The notes: generated by a model not told the origin, from the sequence alone. A DNA stretch of 64,000 nucleotides from RHKX01 sp963784885 (GCA_963784885.1 CAWATA010000005.1:186001-250000), one strand, 5' to 3'. Shown: positions 43,227 to 51,758, numbered from the stretch's first letter. Program-made: numbers and translations.

Positions 43227-44834
43227 CTAGAGCGAGAACGGAAGGAGTACGCCGTCGATCACGTGGATGACGCCGTTCGACGCGCGGGCCGCGTTCGGCG
43301 CGACGATGTCGACCCTCCGTCCGGTCGCGTCCTTGAGAGTGTCCGAGCCCCGGCGCTTGGTCAGCTTGGACTTCTTGAGCAGGGTCGGGATCCGCTTGGC
43401 GGCTACGACCTGCTTGGCGCCGCGCTTACCGGGGGCGATGTGGTACCTGAGGATCTTCTTCACCGTGGGCCGGCCCAGTGCAACCACGATGTTGAAGGCC
43501 TCAGCCTCGGTCGCTGCGCCTGTCAGGTCGAGAAACGCCTGGTCCGGAGAGGCGAACAACGTGAGCTGGCGCTTCCCGCCGAGGTTGCCGTCGAGGCCAG
43601 TTGCGACGGCTGCATCGCGGAGGATGTCGAAGTCGCCGGGTTTGTGGTCGAACCCGCTCGGGCCGGATAGGTCGACGACCGTCTCGAGGATGGTCACCTT
43701 CGGCTTGCCCGGCTTCGGGCTGCCAGTTCCCAGCAGGACCGAGACCGTGCTGGGGTAGATGTCAGCCACGGCCAGGTCGGGGTCGCCGTCGCCGTTGAAG
43801 TCGTCGCTTGTGACCGCGTAGGGAAACGTGCCGGTGGGGAAGTCGGTCCCGGCCACGAAGCTGCCGGTGCCGTCGCCGAGCAGGACCGAGACGGTGTTGG
43901 ACCTCCCGCTGGCCACGGCCAGGTCGGGGTCGCCGTCGCCGTTGAAGTCGTCGCTTGTGACCGACCTGGGCAGCGGGCTGGTGGGGAAGTCGGTCTTCGG
44001 GTCGAAGCTGCCGGCGCCGTCGCCGAGCAGGACCGAGACGGTGTCGGAGCCATCGTTGGCCACTGCCAGGTCGGGGTCGCCGTCGCCGTTGAAGTCGTCG
44101 CTGGCTATCGACCTGGGTTGGGTGCCGGTGTCGAACTCGCTCTTCGGGCCGAAGCCGCCGGTGCCGTCGCCGAGCAGGACCGAGACGGTGCCGGTACCGT
44201 CGCTGCCGACCGCCAGATCCGAGTCGCCGTCGCCGTTGAAGTCGTCGCTGGCGATCGAGACGGGTCTCTCACCGGTCGCGAAGTCAGTCCTCGGGTCGAA
44301 GCTGCCGGTGCCGTCGCCGAGCAGGACCGAGACGGTGTTGGAATCGACGTTGACCACCGCGAGGTCGGGCCTTCCGTCCTCGTTGAAGTCGTCGCTGGTG
44401 GTCCATCGGGGAACCGACCCGGTGGGAAAGTCGGTCCTGACTGCGAAGCCTCCGTTGCCGTTGCCGAGCAGGACCGAGACGGTGTCGGATCCGACGTTGC
44501 TCGCCGCCAGGTCGGGCTTACCGTCGCCGTTGAAGTCGTCGCTGATGACCGAGTAAGGGATCTCGCCAACCGTCAAGTCGGTCTTGGCTGCGAAGCCGCC
44601 CGTGCCTGTTCCGAGCAGGACCGAGACGGTGCCGGCGCCGCCGTTGGCCGTTGCCAGGTCGGGCCTGCCGTCGCCGTTGAAGTCGTCGCTGGTGACGGAG
44701 AGGGGATTCTTGCCGGTGGTGAAGTCGGTCTTTGTGCCGAACAGCGGCGGTGCTGAAGCGGCCGCCGGTACCGCGGCAAGCAATGCCGCGGTCAGGATCA
44801 GGATGGGTCCGATCCGGCTTCTTCTGGCTTTCAC
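43227..44834 (-). CDS. Secreted FG-GAP repeat and fasciclin protein
   Basis: 535 residues. Signal peptide (ILILTAALLAAVPAAASA) then seven repeats of about 48 residues with 'SDDFNGDGDPDLAVA ... TVSVLLGDGTGSF', the FG-GAP/VCBS calcium-binding blade (residues ~30-370), probably a propeller. The C-terminus (~residues 385-535) is a fasciclin domain: FDILRDAAVATGLDG, LTLFASPDQAFLDL, ILRYHIAPGK and NGVIHVIDGVLLP. Likely an adhesive surface protein. The DNA repeats are very similar to each other and may recombine. Confidence 0.88.
   Translation of the reverse strand: MKARRSRIGPILILTAALLAAVPAAASAPPLFGTKTDFTTGKNPLSVTSDDFNGDGRPDLATANGGAGTVSVLLGTGTGGFAAKTDLTVGEIPYSVISDDFNGDGKPDLAASNVGSDTVSVLLGNGNGGFAVRTDFPTGSVPRWTTSDDFNEDGRPDLAVVNVDSNTVSVLLGDGTGSFDPRTDFATGERPVSIASDDFNGDGDSDLAVGSDGTGTVSVLLGDGTGGFGPKSEFDTGTQPRSIASDDFNGDGDPDLAVANDGSDTVSVLLGDGAGSFDPKTDFPTSPLPRSVTSDDFNGDGDPDLAVASGRSNTVSVLLGDGTGSFVAGTDFPTGTFPYAVTSDDFNGDGDPDLAVADIYPSTVSVLLGTGSPKPGKPKVTILETVVDLSGPSGFDHKPGDFDILRDAAVATGLDGNLGGKRQLTLFASPDQAFLDLTGAATEAEAFNIVVALGRPTVKKILRYHIAPGKRGAKQVVAAKRIPTLLKKSKLTKRRGSDTLKDATGRRVDIVAPNAARASNGVIHVIDGVLLPFSL
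43780..44720 (-). repeat. Tandem ~145-bp coding repeats of FG-GAP gene
   Basis: Units share GTTGAAGTCGTCGCTGGTG-like and GAGCAGGACCGAGACGGTG-like blocks nearly unchanged at the DNA level. Likely substrate for copy-number change and for assembly error. Confidence 0.8.
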
Positions 44835-45140
44835 TGTTTCCGACGCCTTTGTGGAATCACTCGGGTGGCTTTCTCGAGCCTGCTTCTTAGGGTCCGTGAA
44901 CGGCCGCCGAGACGCCCGAGAGGGTCGGGTTCTCTGAGGTCGGCGGCGCGAGGCTGGACATGAGCGCGTTCGCCCTGGCAGGGATTACGCTACAAGAACT
45001 CCGGGATCACAGATCCATCTCCCTACCGCTGATCCGCCGCCGGCCAATTGACCTACTGGGCTGCGACGGGGCGAAGGGCCGCTTCGACCTGGAGGGAGTC
45101 GCAGTTGGAAAAACGACGGCGCGGCACGACTGAGGGTGGC

Positions 45141-45146
45141 TAGGGT
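45141..45146 (+). promoter_or_regulatory. Predicted -10 box (TAGGGT) of the cyclase gene
   Basis: TAGGGT here is followed after six nt by the in-frame codon ATC at 45153 rather than by ATG. The same spacing precedes ATG in other genes of the window. Confidence 0.4.
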
Positions 45147-45152
45147 CTCGGC

Positions 45153-46355
45153 ATCGATGCTGAGCCAACACTTCCGCTTCCCGGGGATGCGGCGCTCGCG
45201 GCAGCGGCAGCCGCGCTGAACTCCACCGGCCACTGGGCGGAGATCGTCGATGACGGTTGGCGCCTGGTGTACGTCACGGATGAGCTGCGGCGCAGCTTCG
45301 GGGGCTTGCGGCAACTCGAGCCGATCACGACGATCGGGGAGCACTACTTCGGGCCAAAGGCGGTGCGGGCGCGACTCGAACTGGGCCGGGGACCAAGCAC
45401 GATCGAGATCAATCGCGAGACTTTCACGCAGTACGGTCACGCCGTCCTTGCGGATACCAGGGGCGGGCGGGACGAGCTACGCGAGCTGGTCGACCCGGAG
45501 CTTCGCGATCTGGTCGATGGGATCACACCCGCCGAACCCGAGTCGATGACGGCGTGCATAGGGCGCGGCCTGACCTTCGGCGATCGCACGGTTCCGATTC
45601 CCGTCGTCCTGGACCGCATTCACGACTCCACCGGACGACTTGCCGGAACCGCGATCATCCTCAAGCCCGAGCCGGGCATGGCGACGCTCGCCACGATGGC
45701 CGCGAGCGGCGACCCACGCCACCTCGAGCGCACCCAGCACGTAGCCGCGGCCGCGCGGCGTCCCGCGGCGATCCTCTTCGCGGACCTGGAGTCGTCCTCC
45801 CCACTCTCCCGCCGCCTTCCGACCGCCGGCTACTTCTCGCTGGGCCGCCGCCTCACGCTCGCCGCCGACCAGTGCGTGATCGACGCCGGGGGCATCGTCG
45901 GCCGTCACGTCGGCGACGGCATCGTCGCGTTCTTCATCGCCGAGACCGCGGACTCGGAGTCGGCAGCCGCACGAGGATGCATCACGGCTGCGCGAGCACT
46001 TCGCGACGCCATGGCCGACGTCGCCGCCCGCAGCGATCTGGCCGACGAAGACGTCGTCTTGCGCTTCGGCCTGCACTGGGGCTCGACGCTGTACGTCGGA
46101 ATGATCGAGACCAGCGGGCGCACGGAGATCGGCGCGCTCGGAGACGAAGTCAATGAGACCGCCCGGATCGAGGCGTGCGCGACCGGCGGGCGCGCCCTCG
46201 CATCGAAGCCGCTTCTCGAGCGGTTGGACCCCGACGACGCGCAGGCGCTCGACCTCGAGCCCGGCCGAATCACCTACACGCCGCTCGGCGACCTCGCCAC
46301 CGCCACCGATAAGGCACGCCGAGACGCCCCCGCCATCGCCGTCTGCGAGATCTGA
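45153..46355 (+). CDS. Class III nucleotide cyclase with N-terminal sensor
   Basis: About 400 residues if started near 45153; the first standard start is GTG 45267, but family-like sequence (AALNSTGHWAEIVDDGWRLV) continues upstream of it. In-frame TAG at 45141 bounds the start; no ATG, GTG or TTG lies between, so initiation at ATC or a lost ATG must be considered. The N-terminal ~200 residues look like a PAS-type sensor (VYVTDELRRSFGG). The cyclase domain reads AAILFADLESSSPLSRRL, GRHVGDGIVAFF, FGLHWGSTLYVG and GDEVNETARIEACA. Metal-binding Asp residues are present. The final 250 nt and downstream flank are duplicated at 48.5 kb. Confidence 0.75.
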   Translation: MDAEPTLPLPGDAALAAAAAALNSTGHWAEIVDDGWRLVYVTDELRRSFGGLRQLEPITTIGEHYFGPKAVRARLELGRGPSTIEINRETFTQYGHAVLADTRGGRDELRELVDPELRDLVDGITPAEPESMTACIGRGLTFGDRTVPIPVVLDRIHDSTGRLAGTAIILKPEPGMATLATMAASGDPRHLERTQHVAAAARRPAAILFADLESSSPLSRRLPTAGYFSLGRRLTLAADQCVIDAGGIVGRHVGDGIVAFFIAETADSESAAARGCITAARALRDAMADVAARSDLADEDVVLRFGLHWGSTLYVGMIETSGRTEIGALGDEVNETARIEACATGGRALASKPLLERLDPDDAQALDLEPGRITYTPLGDLATATDKARRDAPAIAVCEI

Positions 46356-46460
46356 GGCAGCAGGCGCGAACCGCAAGCGCGCTCCTGGCATTGCCAGCGC
46401 TGGGGATCGCGACCCGCTGGCAGGCGGAGCCCGCAAGTTGCAAGGTCTACTTGCGGGGGC
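46103..46460 (+). repeat. 357-bp direct repeat, left copy
   Basis: Covers the last ~84 codons of the cyclase and ~105 nt beyond. Nearly identical to 48514-48870, with scattered substitutions and one 1-nt length difference. The two copies bracket the methyltransferase and the broken integrase. Confidence 0.9.
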
Positions 46461-46522
46461 GTGCTCCTCTTGATCTTCAGGTTGCCCTGGTACATCGCGA
46501 TGCCGCCCCCCACGTTGCCGGC
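46461..46522 (-). pseudogene. Shard of a beta-helix protein gene
   Basis: About 60 nt closely match 50683-50744 inside the broken CSLREA/beta-helix gene (TTGATCTTCAGGTTGCC... and GACGTTGCCGGCGAAG). It joins directly to the end of the 357-bp repeat, so it marks a recombination junction. Confidence 0.65.
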
Positions 46523-46703
46523 GAAGCGACCGGAACTGACGCGACCCCGCGAGTGCGTCGCGACAGGTGGGCGGGTCGAGAGACAGAGTGCGTGTTGAGG
46601 GTGCGTGTTGAGGGTCGGAGCCACGCGGGCGGGCTAGGTGTTTCGGTTTCCGCCGCCCAGTTACAGCGGGTCCCGTGGGCACGGTTGGCTAGGGTGCGGC
46701 CCG
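46523..46703. other. Junction sequence upstream of methyltransferase
   Basis: Nucleotides ~46525-46600 resemble 49137-49205 (CGGAACTGACGCG ... GAGTGCGTGTTG), ending in a broken copy of the dispersed repeat with GTGCGTGTTGAGG twice. The promoter of the next gene lies at 46690. Confidence 0.45.
46690..46695 (+). promoter_or_regulatory. Predicted -10 box (TAGGGT) of methyltransferase
   Basis: TAGGGT is 8 nt before ATG 46704 with no Shine-Dalgarno between, consistent with a leaderless transcript. Confidence 0.45.
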
Positions 46704-47420
46704 ATGGCGAGATTTCCGACCCGGCCGGACGGACGTCCACTGTTGCGCATCCCGCGCTTCGTTCGAGCGATCAAGGAGCGCAACGACCCGCCGCGGGACC
46801 GAAACAAGTGGGAGCGCTACGCGCTGCCCGAGGACATGACCGGGAAGTCTTTTATGGACGTCGGCTGCTGGGAGGGCGTCAACTGCGCCGAGGCGACCCG
46901 GCGCAATGCCGAGCACGTCGTCGGGCTCGATCTCTGCACCTCCGACGAGCTCCGCAAGAACGTCGAGAAGTTCGGCTTCGAGTTCGTCCAGATGGACATC
47001 TTCTCGGAGAAGTGGCTGGAGCTCGACAGCTACGACGTCGTCGTCTGCTCCGGGGTGCTCTACCACGTCGAGAACGTCGTCTCGCTGCTGCTCAGACTCC
47101 GCAAGGTGACGCGCGGGTTGCTCGTGCTCGAGACCGCCACCCGCGACGTCGGCATCGAAGAGCCGCTGCTGATGCTGAAGACCGGCGACCATGACGACGC
47201 CAACCTCTCGAATTGGTGGGTGCCGAACCGGTCCGCCGTCTTCGAACTGCTCCGCCTCTGCGGATTCGAGAGCGTGACCCCGGTCTGGGAGCGCAAGCGT
47301 CCATCCGGCTCGCGCCTCTGCGTGCATGCCGAGGCGACCGGCAAGATCTCCTACGAGCGGATCCTGCCGCGCAAGCCCGAGGCGATGAGCCTGCTTGGCG
47401 GCGACCGCACCTTCGACTGA
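46704..47420 (+). CDS. SAM-dependent methyltransferase (CmoB/DUF1698-like)
   Basis: 238 residues from ATG 46704. SFMDVGCWEGVNCAEATRR is the SAM loop, then VVGLDLCTSD, FVQMDIFSEKW and DVVVCSGVLYHVENVVSLL. Together with WWVPNRSAVFELLRLCGF this resembles DUF1698/CmoB-type enzymes, which modify wobble uridine in tRNA, and also glycan-cluster methyltransferases. It lies between the two 357-bp repeats, so it is probably cargo of the inserted segment. Confidence 0.75.
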   Translation: MARFPTRPDGRPLLRIPRFVRAIKERNDPPRDRNKWERYALPEDMTGKSFMDVGCWEGVNCAEATRRNAEHVVGLDLCTSDELRKNVEKFGFEFVQMDIFSEKWLELDSYDVVVCSGVLYHVENVVSLLLRLRKVTRGLLVLETATRDVGIEEPLLMLKTGDHDDANLSNWWVPNRSAVFELLRLCGFESVTPVWERKRPSGSRLCVHAEATGKISYERILPRKPEAMSLLGGDRTFD

Positions 47421-48475
47421 AGTGGGCCTGGGGGCGACGGCCGTCGTCGTCGCCGTGGCGCGGCGCTGCTCGGGCTTTTTGAGCCCCGCCCGCTTCCAGA
47501 GCCTCGTCGCGGTCCGCATCGCGTTGGTGGGATCGAACGGCCGCTCGCCGCCGCTTGTCGAGAAGACGAAGCCCTCTCCCCCGCCTCCCTGCAGGATCCG
47601 GTAGCTCCGGAGCTCGCGGGCGATCGCCCGCGGCACCGGGACCTTGCGGCGGCCGGCGTCTGTCTTCGGCTCGATCAGCCCGACGACCCGGTCCCAGCTC
47701 GCCTCGACGCGGATGATCCCCGCCTCGAGGTCGACGCTCTCCCACTGCAGTGCCTGAAGCTCGCCGCGGCGAAGGCCGGAGTAGACGGCGGTCGTCCAGA
47801 GCGCCCGGTAGTGGGGCGGCAGGACCTCGAGCAGGGCCTGGATCTCTCTCGGCGGGGCGATCCGGTCGCGGCGGGCTCTGTCGCGAGGCAGGTCGAGCTT
47901 GGTGGTCGGGTCGTAGGCGAGCTCGTCCGCTCGATCGCGCGCTTGAAGATCACCCGCAGAGGCAGGACGGCGTTGTGGACGGTCGAGGGGGCGAGGCCGG
48001 AGGCGGTCCAGCCGTCGATCAGGTCCTGGATCTGGTTGCGAGTGATCGCCGAGAGCCGGCGGGATCCGAGCTCGGGGAGGATCCGGAGCTTCAGGGTTGA
48101 CTCGTAGCCGCGCAACGCCGAAGGCTTGTAGGCCTCGCCGGAGCGGGTTCTGACGATTCCCGCCTTGGCCTGGGTGAGCCAGCGCTCGGCTGCGACCGCG
48201 AGCGTCTCATCGGCGGGGGCTGTGATCTTCCTGCGGGCCAGGTCGACGGCGGCCGTCTGGCGCCGGCGGCGGGCCTCGCGGATCGTCGCGAAGGTCTTTC
48301 GGATCGGCTTACCGTCCCGGGCCGACCAGATCTGGGCTTGGTAGCTCGGCTTGCAGTCGCAGCTGCCTTCTGAGCGGAGGGCGCAGCGGCGGGAGTGGCG
48401 CTCGGTTATGCCGAGCTCGGTTACGCGGTCGGGGGACGGACGACGGCGGTCGTCGGAAGCCTTGGTCGGTTGCAC
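47421..48475 (-). pseudogene. Broken tyrosine recombinase (integrase)
   Basis: Starts at ATG 48475 with an N-terminal AP2-like domain (CKPSYQAQIWSARDGKPIRKTF) and a SAM-like core-binding domain (YKPSALRGYESTLKLRILPE, AITRNQIQDLIDGW). At ~47930 one base is missing: repaired, it continues as AIERDELAYDPTTKLDLPRD and includes the first catalytic arginine in GLRRGELQALQWESVDLE. The frame then runs to RLWKRAGLKKP and decays about 47.48 kb, abutting the methyltransferase end. The HxxR box and catalytic tyrosine are missing. Non-functional as given, but it explains the att-like repeats. Confidence 0.85.
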
Positions 48476-48513
48476 CCCTTTGTCGTAGCTTGGGCCTGAA
48501 GTTGATTCAAGTG

Positions 48514-48870
48514 GATCGAGACCAGCGGGCGCACGGAGATCGGCGCGCTAGGAGACGAAGTCAATGAGACCGCCCGGATCGAGGCGTGCGCGACCGGCGG
48601 GCGCGCCCTCGCATCGAAGCCGCTTCTCGAGCGGTTGGACCCCGACGACGCGCAGGCGCTCGACCTCGAGCCCGGCCGAATCACCTACACGCCGCTCGCG
48701 GACCTCGCCACCGCCACCGACAAAGCGCGCCGAGACGCCCCCGCCATCGCCGTCTGCGAGATCTGAGGCAGCAGGCGCGAACCGCAGCGCGCTCCTGGCA
48801 TCGCCAGCGCTTGGGATCGCGACCCGCTGGCAGGCTGAGCCCGCAAGTTGCAAGGTCTTCCTGCGGGGGC
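48514..48870 (+). repeat. 357-bp direct repeat, right copy (cyclase 3'-end fragment)
   Basis: Second copy of the cyclase 3' end, open in the cyclase frame to a stop at ~48766 but lacking any start. It begins 38 nt upstream of the integrase start, the position expected for an att junction of an element inserted in the cyclase gene. Confidence 0.9.
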
Positions 48871-48895
48871 CGCGGCCAGTTTTTCCTGGCCTAGC

Positions 48896-48901
48896 TAGGA
48901 T
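48896..48901 (+). promoter_or_regulatory. Predicted -10 box (TAGGAT) of LapA-like gene
   Basis: TAGGAT is 8 nt before ATG 48910, matching the leaderless pattern. Confidence 0.4.
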
Positions 48902-48909
48902 GGCCGGCG

Positions 48910-49146
48910 ATGAGCAGCCATCGGGCGGCACAGCAAGGTCAGGGCGGTGTAAGCGCCAGACAGATATTCGGCTGGTTCGCACTTGCGCTGCTCTTGCTCT
49001 GGGTCGTGCTCAACACGCAGTCGGTTGAGGTTGATCTGATCCTCTCGACAGTGAGGATGCCGCTGTTCGTTGCCCTCATCATCGCCGGCCTGCTCGGCGC
49101 GCTCATCACCTGGCTTCTGCCTCGCGTACGCAGCGATCGGAACTGA
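48910..49146 (+). CDS. LapA/DUF1049-like membrane protein
   Basis: 78 residues with two membrane helices (FGWFALALLLLWVVLNTQ and PLFVALIIAGLLGALITWLL) separated by VEVDLILSTVRM, the LapA (DUF1049) arrangement with 'NTQ.V.....' after helix 1. Role in actinobacteria unknown. It lies just past the right copy of the 357-bp repeat. Confidence 0.75.
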   Translation: MSSHRAAQQGQGGVSARQIFGWFALALLLLWVVLNTQSVEVDLILSTVRMPLFVALIIAGLLGALITWLLPRVRSDRN

Positions 49147-49190
49147 CGCGAACCCGCGGGTGGCGCGGCAAGTAGACGACCCGAGCAACC

Positions 49191-49253
49191 GAGTGCGTGT
49201 TGGTTGCGCGATGGCTTCCTTTCGCATGTTCATGCGGTTCGCCGTCTAGGGCG
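49191..49253. repeat. Dispersed ~60-bp repeat, copy C
   Basis: GAGTGCGTGTTGGTTGCGCG then CGCATGTTCATGCG and GTTCGCCGTCTAGGGCGGC. The preceding ~50 nt resemble 46525-46590. Confidence 0.6.
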
Positions 49254-49402
49254 GCATCACGCGTGATCGATAGATGGGCGAACTCGGTCCGGCTTGGGCG
49301 CCCTACGGCGGCTGGCGGCGGGGGTGATCAAGCGTGGCCCTCGCGCGGATGCCGACGGCCCGTATCGGGCATGCCGCGACCTGCTAATGGCCCCTGGTCC
49401 TG

Positions 49403-49463
49403 GTCTAATTGGATCCTGTAGATCTCAAATTCTGGTCGGCGTCTAATTGGATCCTGTAGATCT
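49403..49463. repeat. 38-bp tandem duplication at the end of a secreted-protein gene
   Basis: The 22-nt block starting GTCTAATTGGATCCTGTAGA occurs at 49403 and again at 49441. The 38-nt period is not a multiple of three, so the copy changes the reading frame of the gene's last codons. Confidence 0.8.
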
Positions 49464-49845
49464 TCGACCTGGACCTCGTGCAGATCACCGTGTGCTTGCC
49501 CTGGAACGCGTTCTTGATTTTGATCCTCGGACTGCCGAGCTGGTAACGGCCGACGGGGAGGTCGAACCCGAAGGAGCCCGCCAAGTTCGCCTGCCCCTTG
49601 GCAAAGCGGGTCTTCCCCTTGGCGGTCACCTTGCGAACGACGATCGGGTAGCCGCTGTACATGCAAGCTTCCCCGTACTTGCTCCCCTTGGTTCGGAATC
49701 GCCCGTAGATGCCACCGTCGGTGTTGACCCCCTTGAACACCTTCTCGACCTTGTAGACCTTGCCGCTGCCCTTCCCGGCCACTGCAACGCCGGAGAGGCA
49801 GAGCAGGACCAGCGCGGCCGCCAATGCGATCTTCTTGTAGCCCAT
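49405..49845 (-). CDS. Secreted protein with altered C-terminus
   Basis: 146 residues. Signal peptide (KKIALAAALVLLCLSGVAVA) then a basic beta-rich domain with two cysteines (GEACMYSGYP and VICTRSRS). The natural core seems to end near KIYRIQLD; a 38-bp tandem duplication then shifts the frame and adds DQNLRSTGSN before the stop. Without it the frame would run about 23 residues further. Function unknown. Confidence 0.65.
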   Translation of the reverse strand: MGYKKIALAAALVLLCLSGVAVAGKGSGKVYKVEKVFKGVNTDGGIYGRFRTKGSKYGEACMYSGYPIVVRKVTAKGKTRFAKGQANLAGSFGFDLPVGRYQLGSPRIKIKNAFQGKHTVICTRSRSKIYRIQLDADQNLRSTGSN

Positions 49846-50017
49846 CAGTCCCTTTACTCGGAAACGCCGACAACGCGAACCTATACCAGCCGAACCGACT
49901 CCGCGATAGGCGGAGGGCCCCCGCTCGATCCAGCTCTCCGGGAGGGGTTTGCGAGGGAGACCGGAGGAGCTTGAGCAATCCCAACTCTACGCCCCAGAAC
50001 GGTCTATTGGGTCGCAG

Positions 50018-51345
50018 CTACTTGCGTTCGTAGGCGCCGCTGTCGGGATCCTTGTCCCGCTTGACGCCGCGCTGATCCCGGCGCGGTGAAGACTTCTTCT
50101 TCGCCAGGCCGATCGCCGAGCTGCCCTTCTTCAGGGCATGGGTGGCGGTCGGACCACCGTTCTTGGCGAGCGGCTTCAGCTTCGGGCTTCGTTGCTGTCG
50201 CTGGCCTGCTGGATGCAGCCGGTCCCGTCGCCGATGACGCTGTTCCCGCTCGAGCTGGCTCCGGAGCAGTCGTCCTGGGGGTCGACCGGGTTGAGGTCAC
50301 TGTTGCCGAAGACGATCGAGTTGACGAAGAAGATGCTGCCGGCGACACCGCCTCCGTGCTCGAAGTTGTCGAGTGCGACCGTGACCGCGGTGTTGTCGGT
50401 CACCGTTGACGACTCGAGGGAGACATCGCCGACGTACTGGTAGATGCCGCCGCCGGAGCCCTCGGCGCGATTGCCGCTGACCGTCACGTTCGTGAGCTGA
50501 GCACCGTCGGTGCCGCCCGCGGTCGTGCCGTAGATCGAGGCGTAGATTCCACCTCCGTCATCGCCGGCCGTATTGCCGGAGACCGTCGAGTCCTTGACCT
50601 TGATCACGTCGGGATCGGAGGTGCTCCCCCCGAGATAGGCATGCCGCCACCGACGTAGCCGCTCTCGTTGCCGGCGATCGTGCTCCGCTTGATCTTCAGG
50701 TTGCCGTCGTAGGTCGCGATGCCGCCACCGACGTTGCCGGCGAAGTTGTCCTTGACCGTCGTCTGGTCGAGGACGGCCGTACCGGTGCCGATCAGGATCC
50801 CGCCGCCGTTGTTGGAGCTGTTGCCGATCGTCGGTTGCCGATGACCTTCACCTTCGACGTCCTCAGCGCCCCGTAGCTGCGGACACCGGTGCCGTCGACG
50901 AGGGAGGCGGGTAGGTCTCGATCGCGCCGGTCACGGTGACCCGCGAGAGCGTCAGGTCGCCGCCCGCCAGAACGTCGATCACGCGGTCGAAGCCGACGGC
51001 GTCGATCGTCGCCTTGCCCTTCCTCGGTCCGATCGTCATCTGCGAGTTGATGTCGAGGTCACCGGTGGCGTTGGCGTCCTCGTCGTTGCCGTCGATCGAC
51101 CGCGAGTAGACGGAGCCCTCTCGAAGCCGGATCTCATCGGCGCCCGACCCGCGGCAGCCGCCGAAGGCCGTGTCGGTGTTCGCGGATGTCAGCGCCTCGC
51201 GCAGCGAGCACTCGGCGCCGACTCCGTACTCGTCGAGGGTCGTGGTCACCTTGATCGTCGCCGCAGTCGCGACGCCGGCCGGGACCAGCAGGATCGACGC
51301 CGCGATCGTGACGAGCAACCCGAGCCGGATCTTGAAATTCCGCAC
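50018..51345 (-). pseudogene. CSLREA-domain right-handed beta-helix protein, frameshifted
   Basis: Starts at GTG 51345 with a signal peptide and the CSLREA motif (GAECSLREALTSANTD). The rest is a polymorphic beta-helix with repeats such as STVSGNTAGDDGGGIYAS and NVTVSGNRAEGSGGGIYQY, ending KDPDSGAYERK. The pieces lie in different frames; single-base shifts are needed near 50908, 50832, 50640 and 50178. Each piece is well conserved, so decay is recent or the shifts are sequencing errors. It would be an exported surface protein. Confidence 0.75.
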
Positions 51346-51758
51346 CGGCGAACACCGTAGCGCAAGAGACGCCAGATTCCGCTGCAAGCTGGACAAGGCA
51401 AAGCCCGGGCCCTGCCACTCACCGCAGACCGCAACCTCAAGCCGGGATCCCTCGACCGTCCCCGCCACAAGGAGACCCGACCCGGAACGGTCAGAGCGAT
51501 CTGCCGGCAGCTCGGCGTTCCCGCACCGCGATCACTGACCTGAGTCGCGTGTTCGACCCTCTGCGGAAAGGTTCGCGCCGTCCGACACCTCGCAATCCCT
51601 TTGTTCCTCGGCCAAACGCGTGTTGGTAGCGGGGTGGTTCCTTTCTGCCTATCCATGCGGTTTGCCGATTTCGGGGGGTTCGACGGCTGGGTTGGCGAGG
51701 GTGTGCCAGAGGGCGGGCTATCCCAATGTCCATACGGCATCGCAACTAACCCGGAGAG
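51346..51758. other. Gap next to tRNA-Arg with repeat copy D
   Basis: No gene supported. Copy D of the dispersed repeat is at 51618-51678. The ~40 nt before the tRNA (GGGCGGGCTATCCC ... CATCGCAAC) resemble the flank of tRNA copy 4, showing that flank and tRNA were duplicated together. Confidence 0.5.
51618..51678. repeat. Dispersed ~60-bp repeat, copy D
   Basis: GCGTGTTGGTAGCGGGGTGG then CTATCCATGCGGTTTGCCGA. More diverged than copies A to C. Confidence 0.55.

Noticed and set aside
43780..44720. Possible CRISPR array from regular repeats
   Set aside because: The ~145-bp units are coding FG-GAP repeats in one frame, with no short constant repeat and variable spacer pattern, and no cas genes nearby.
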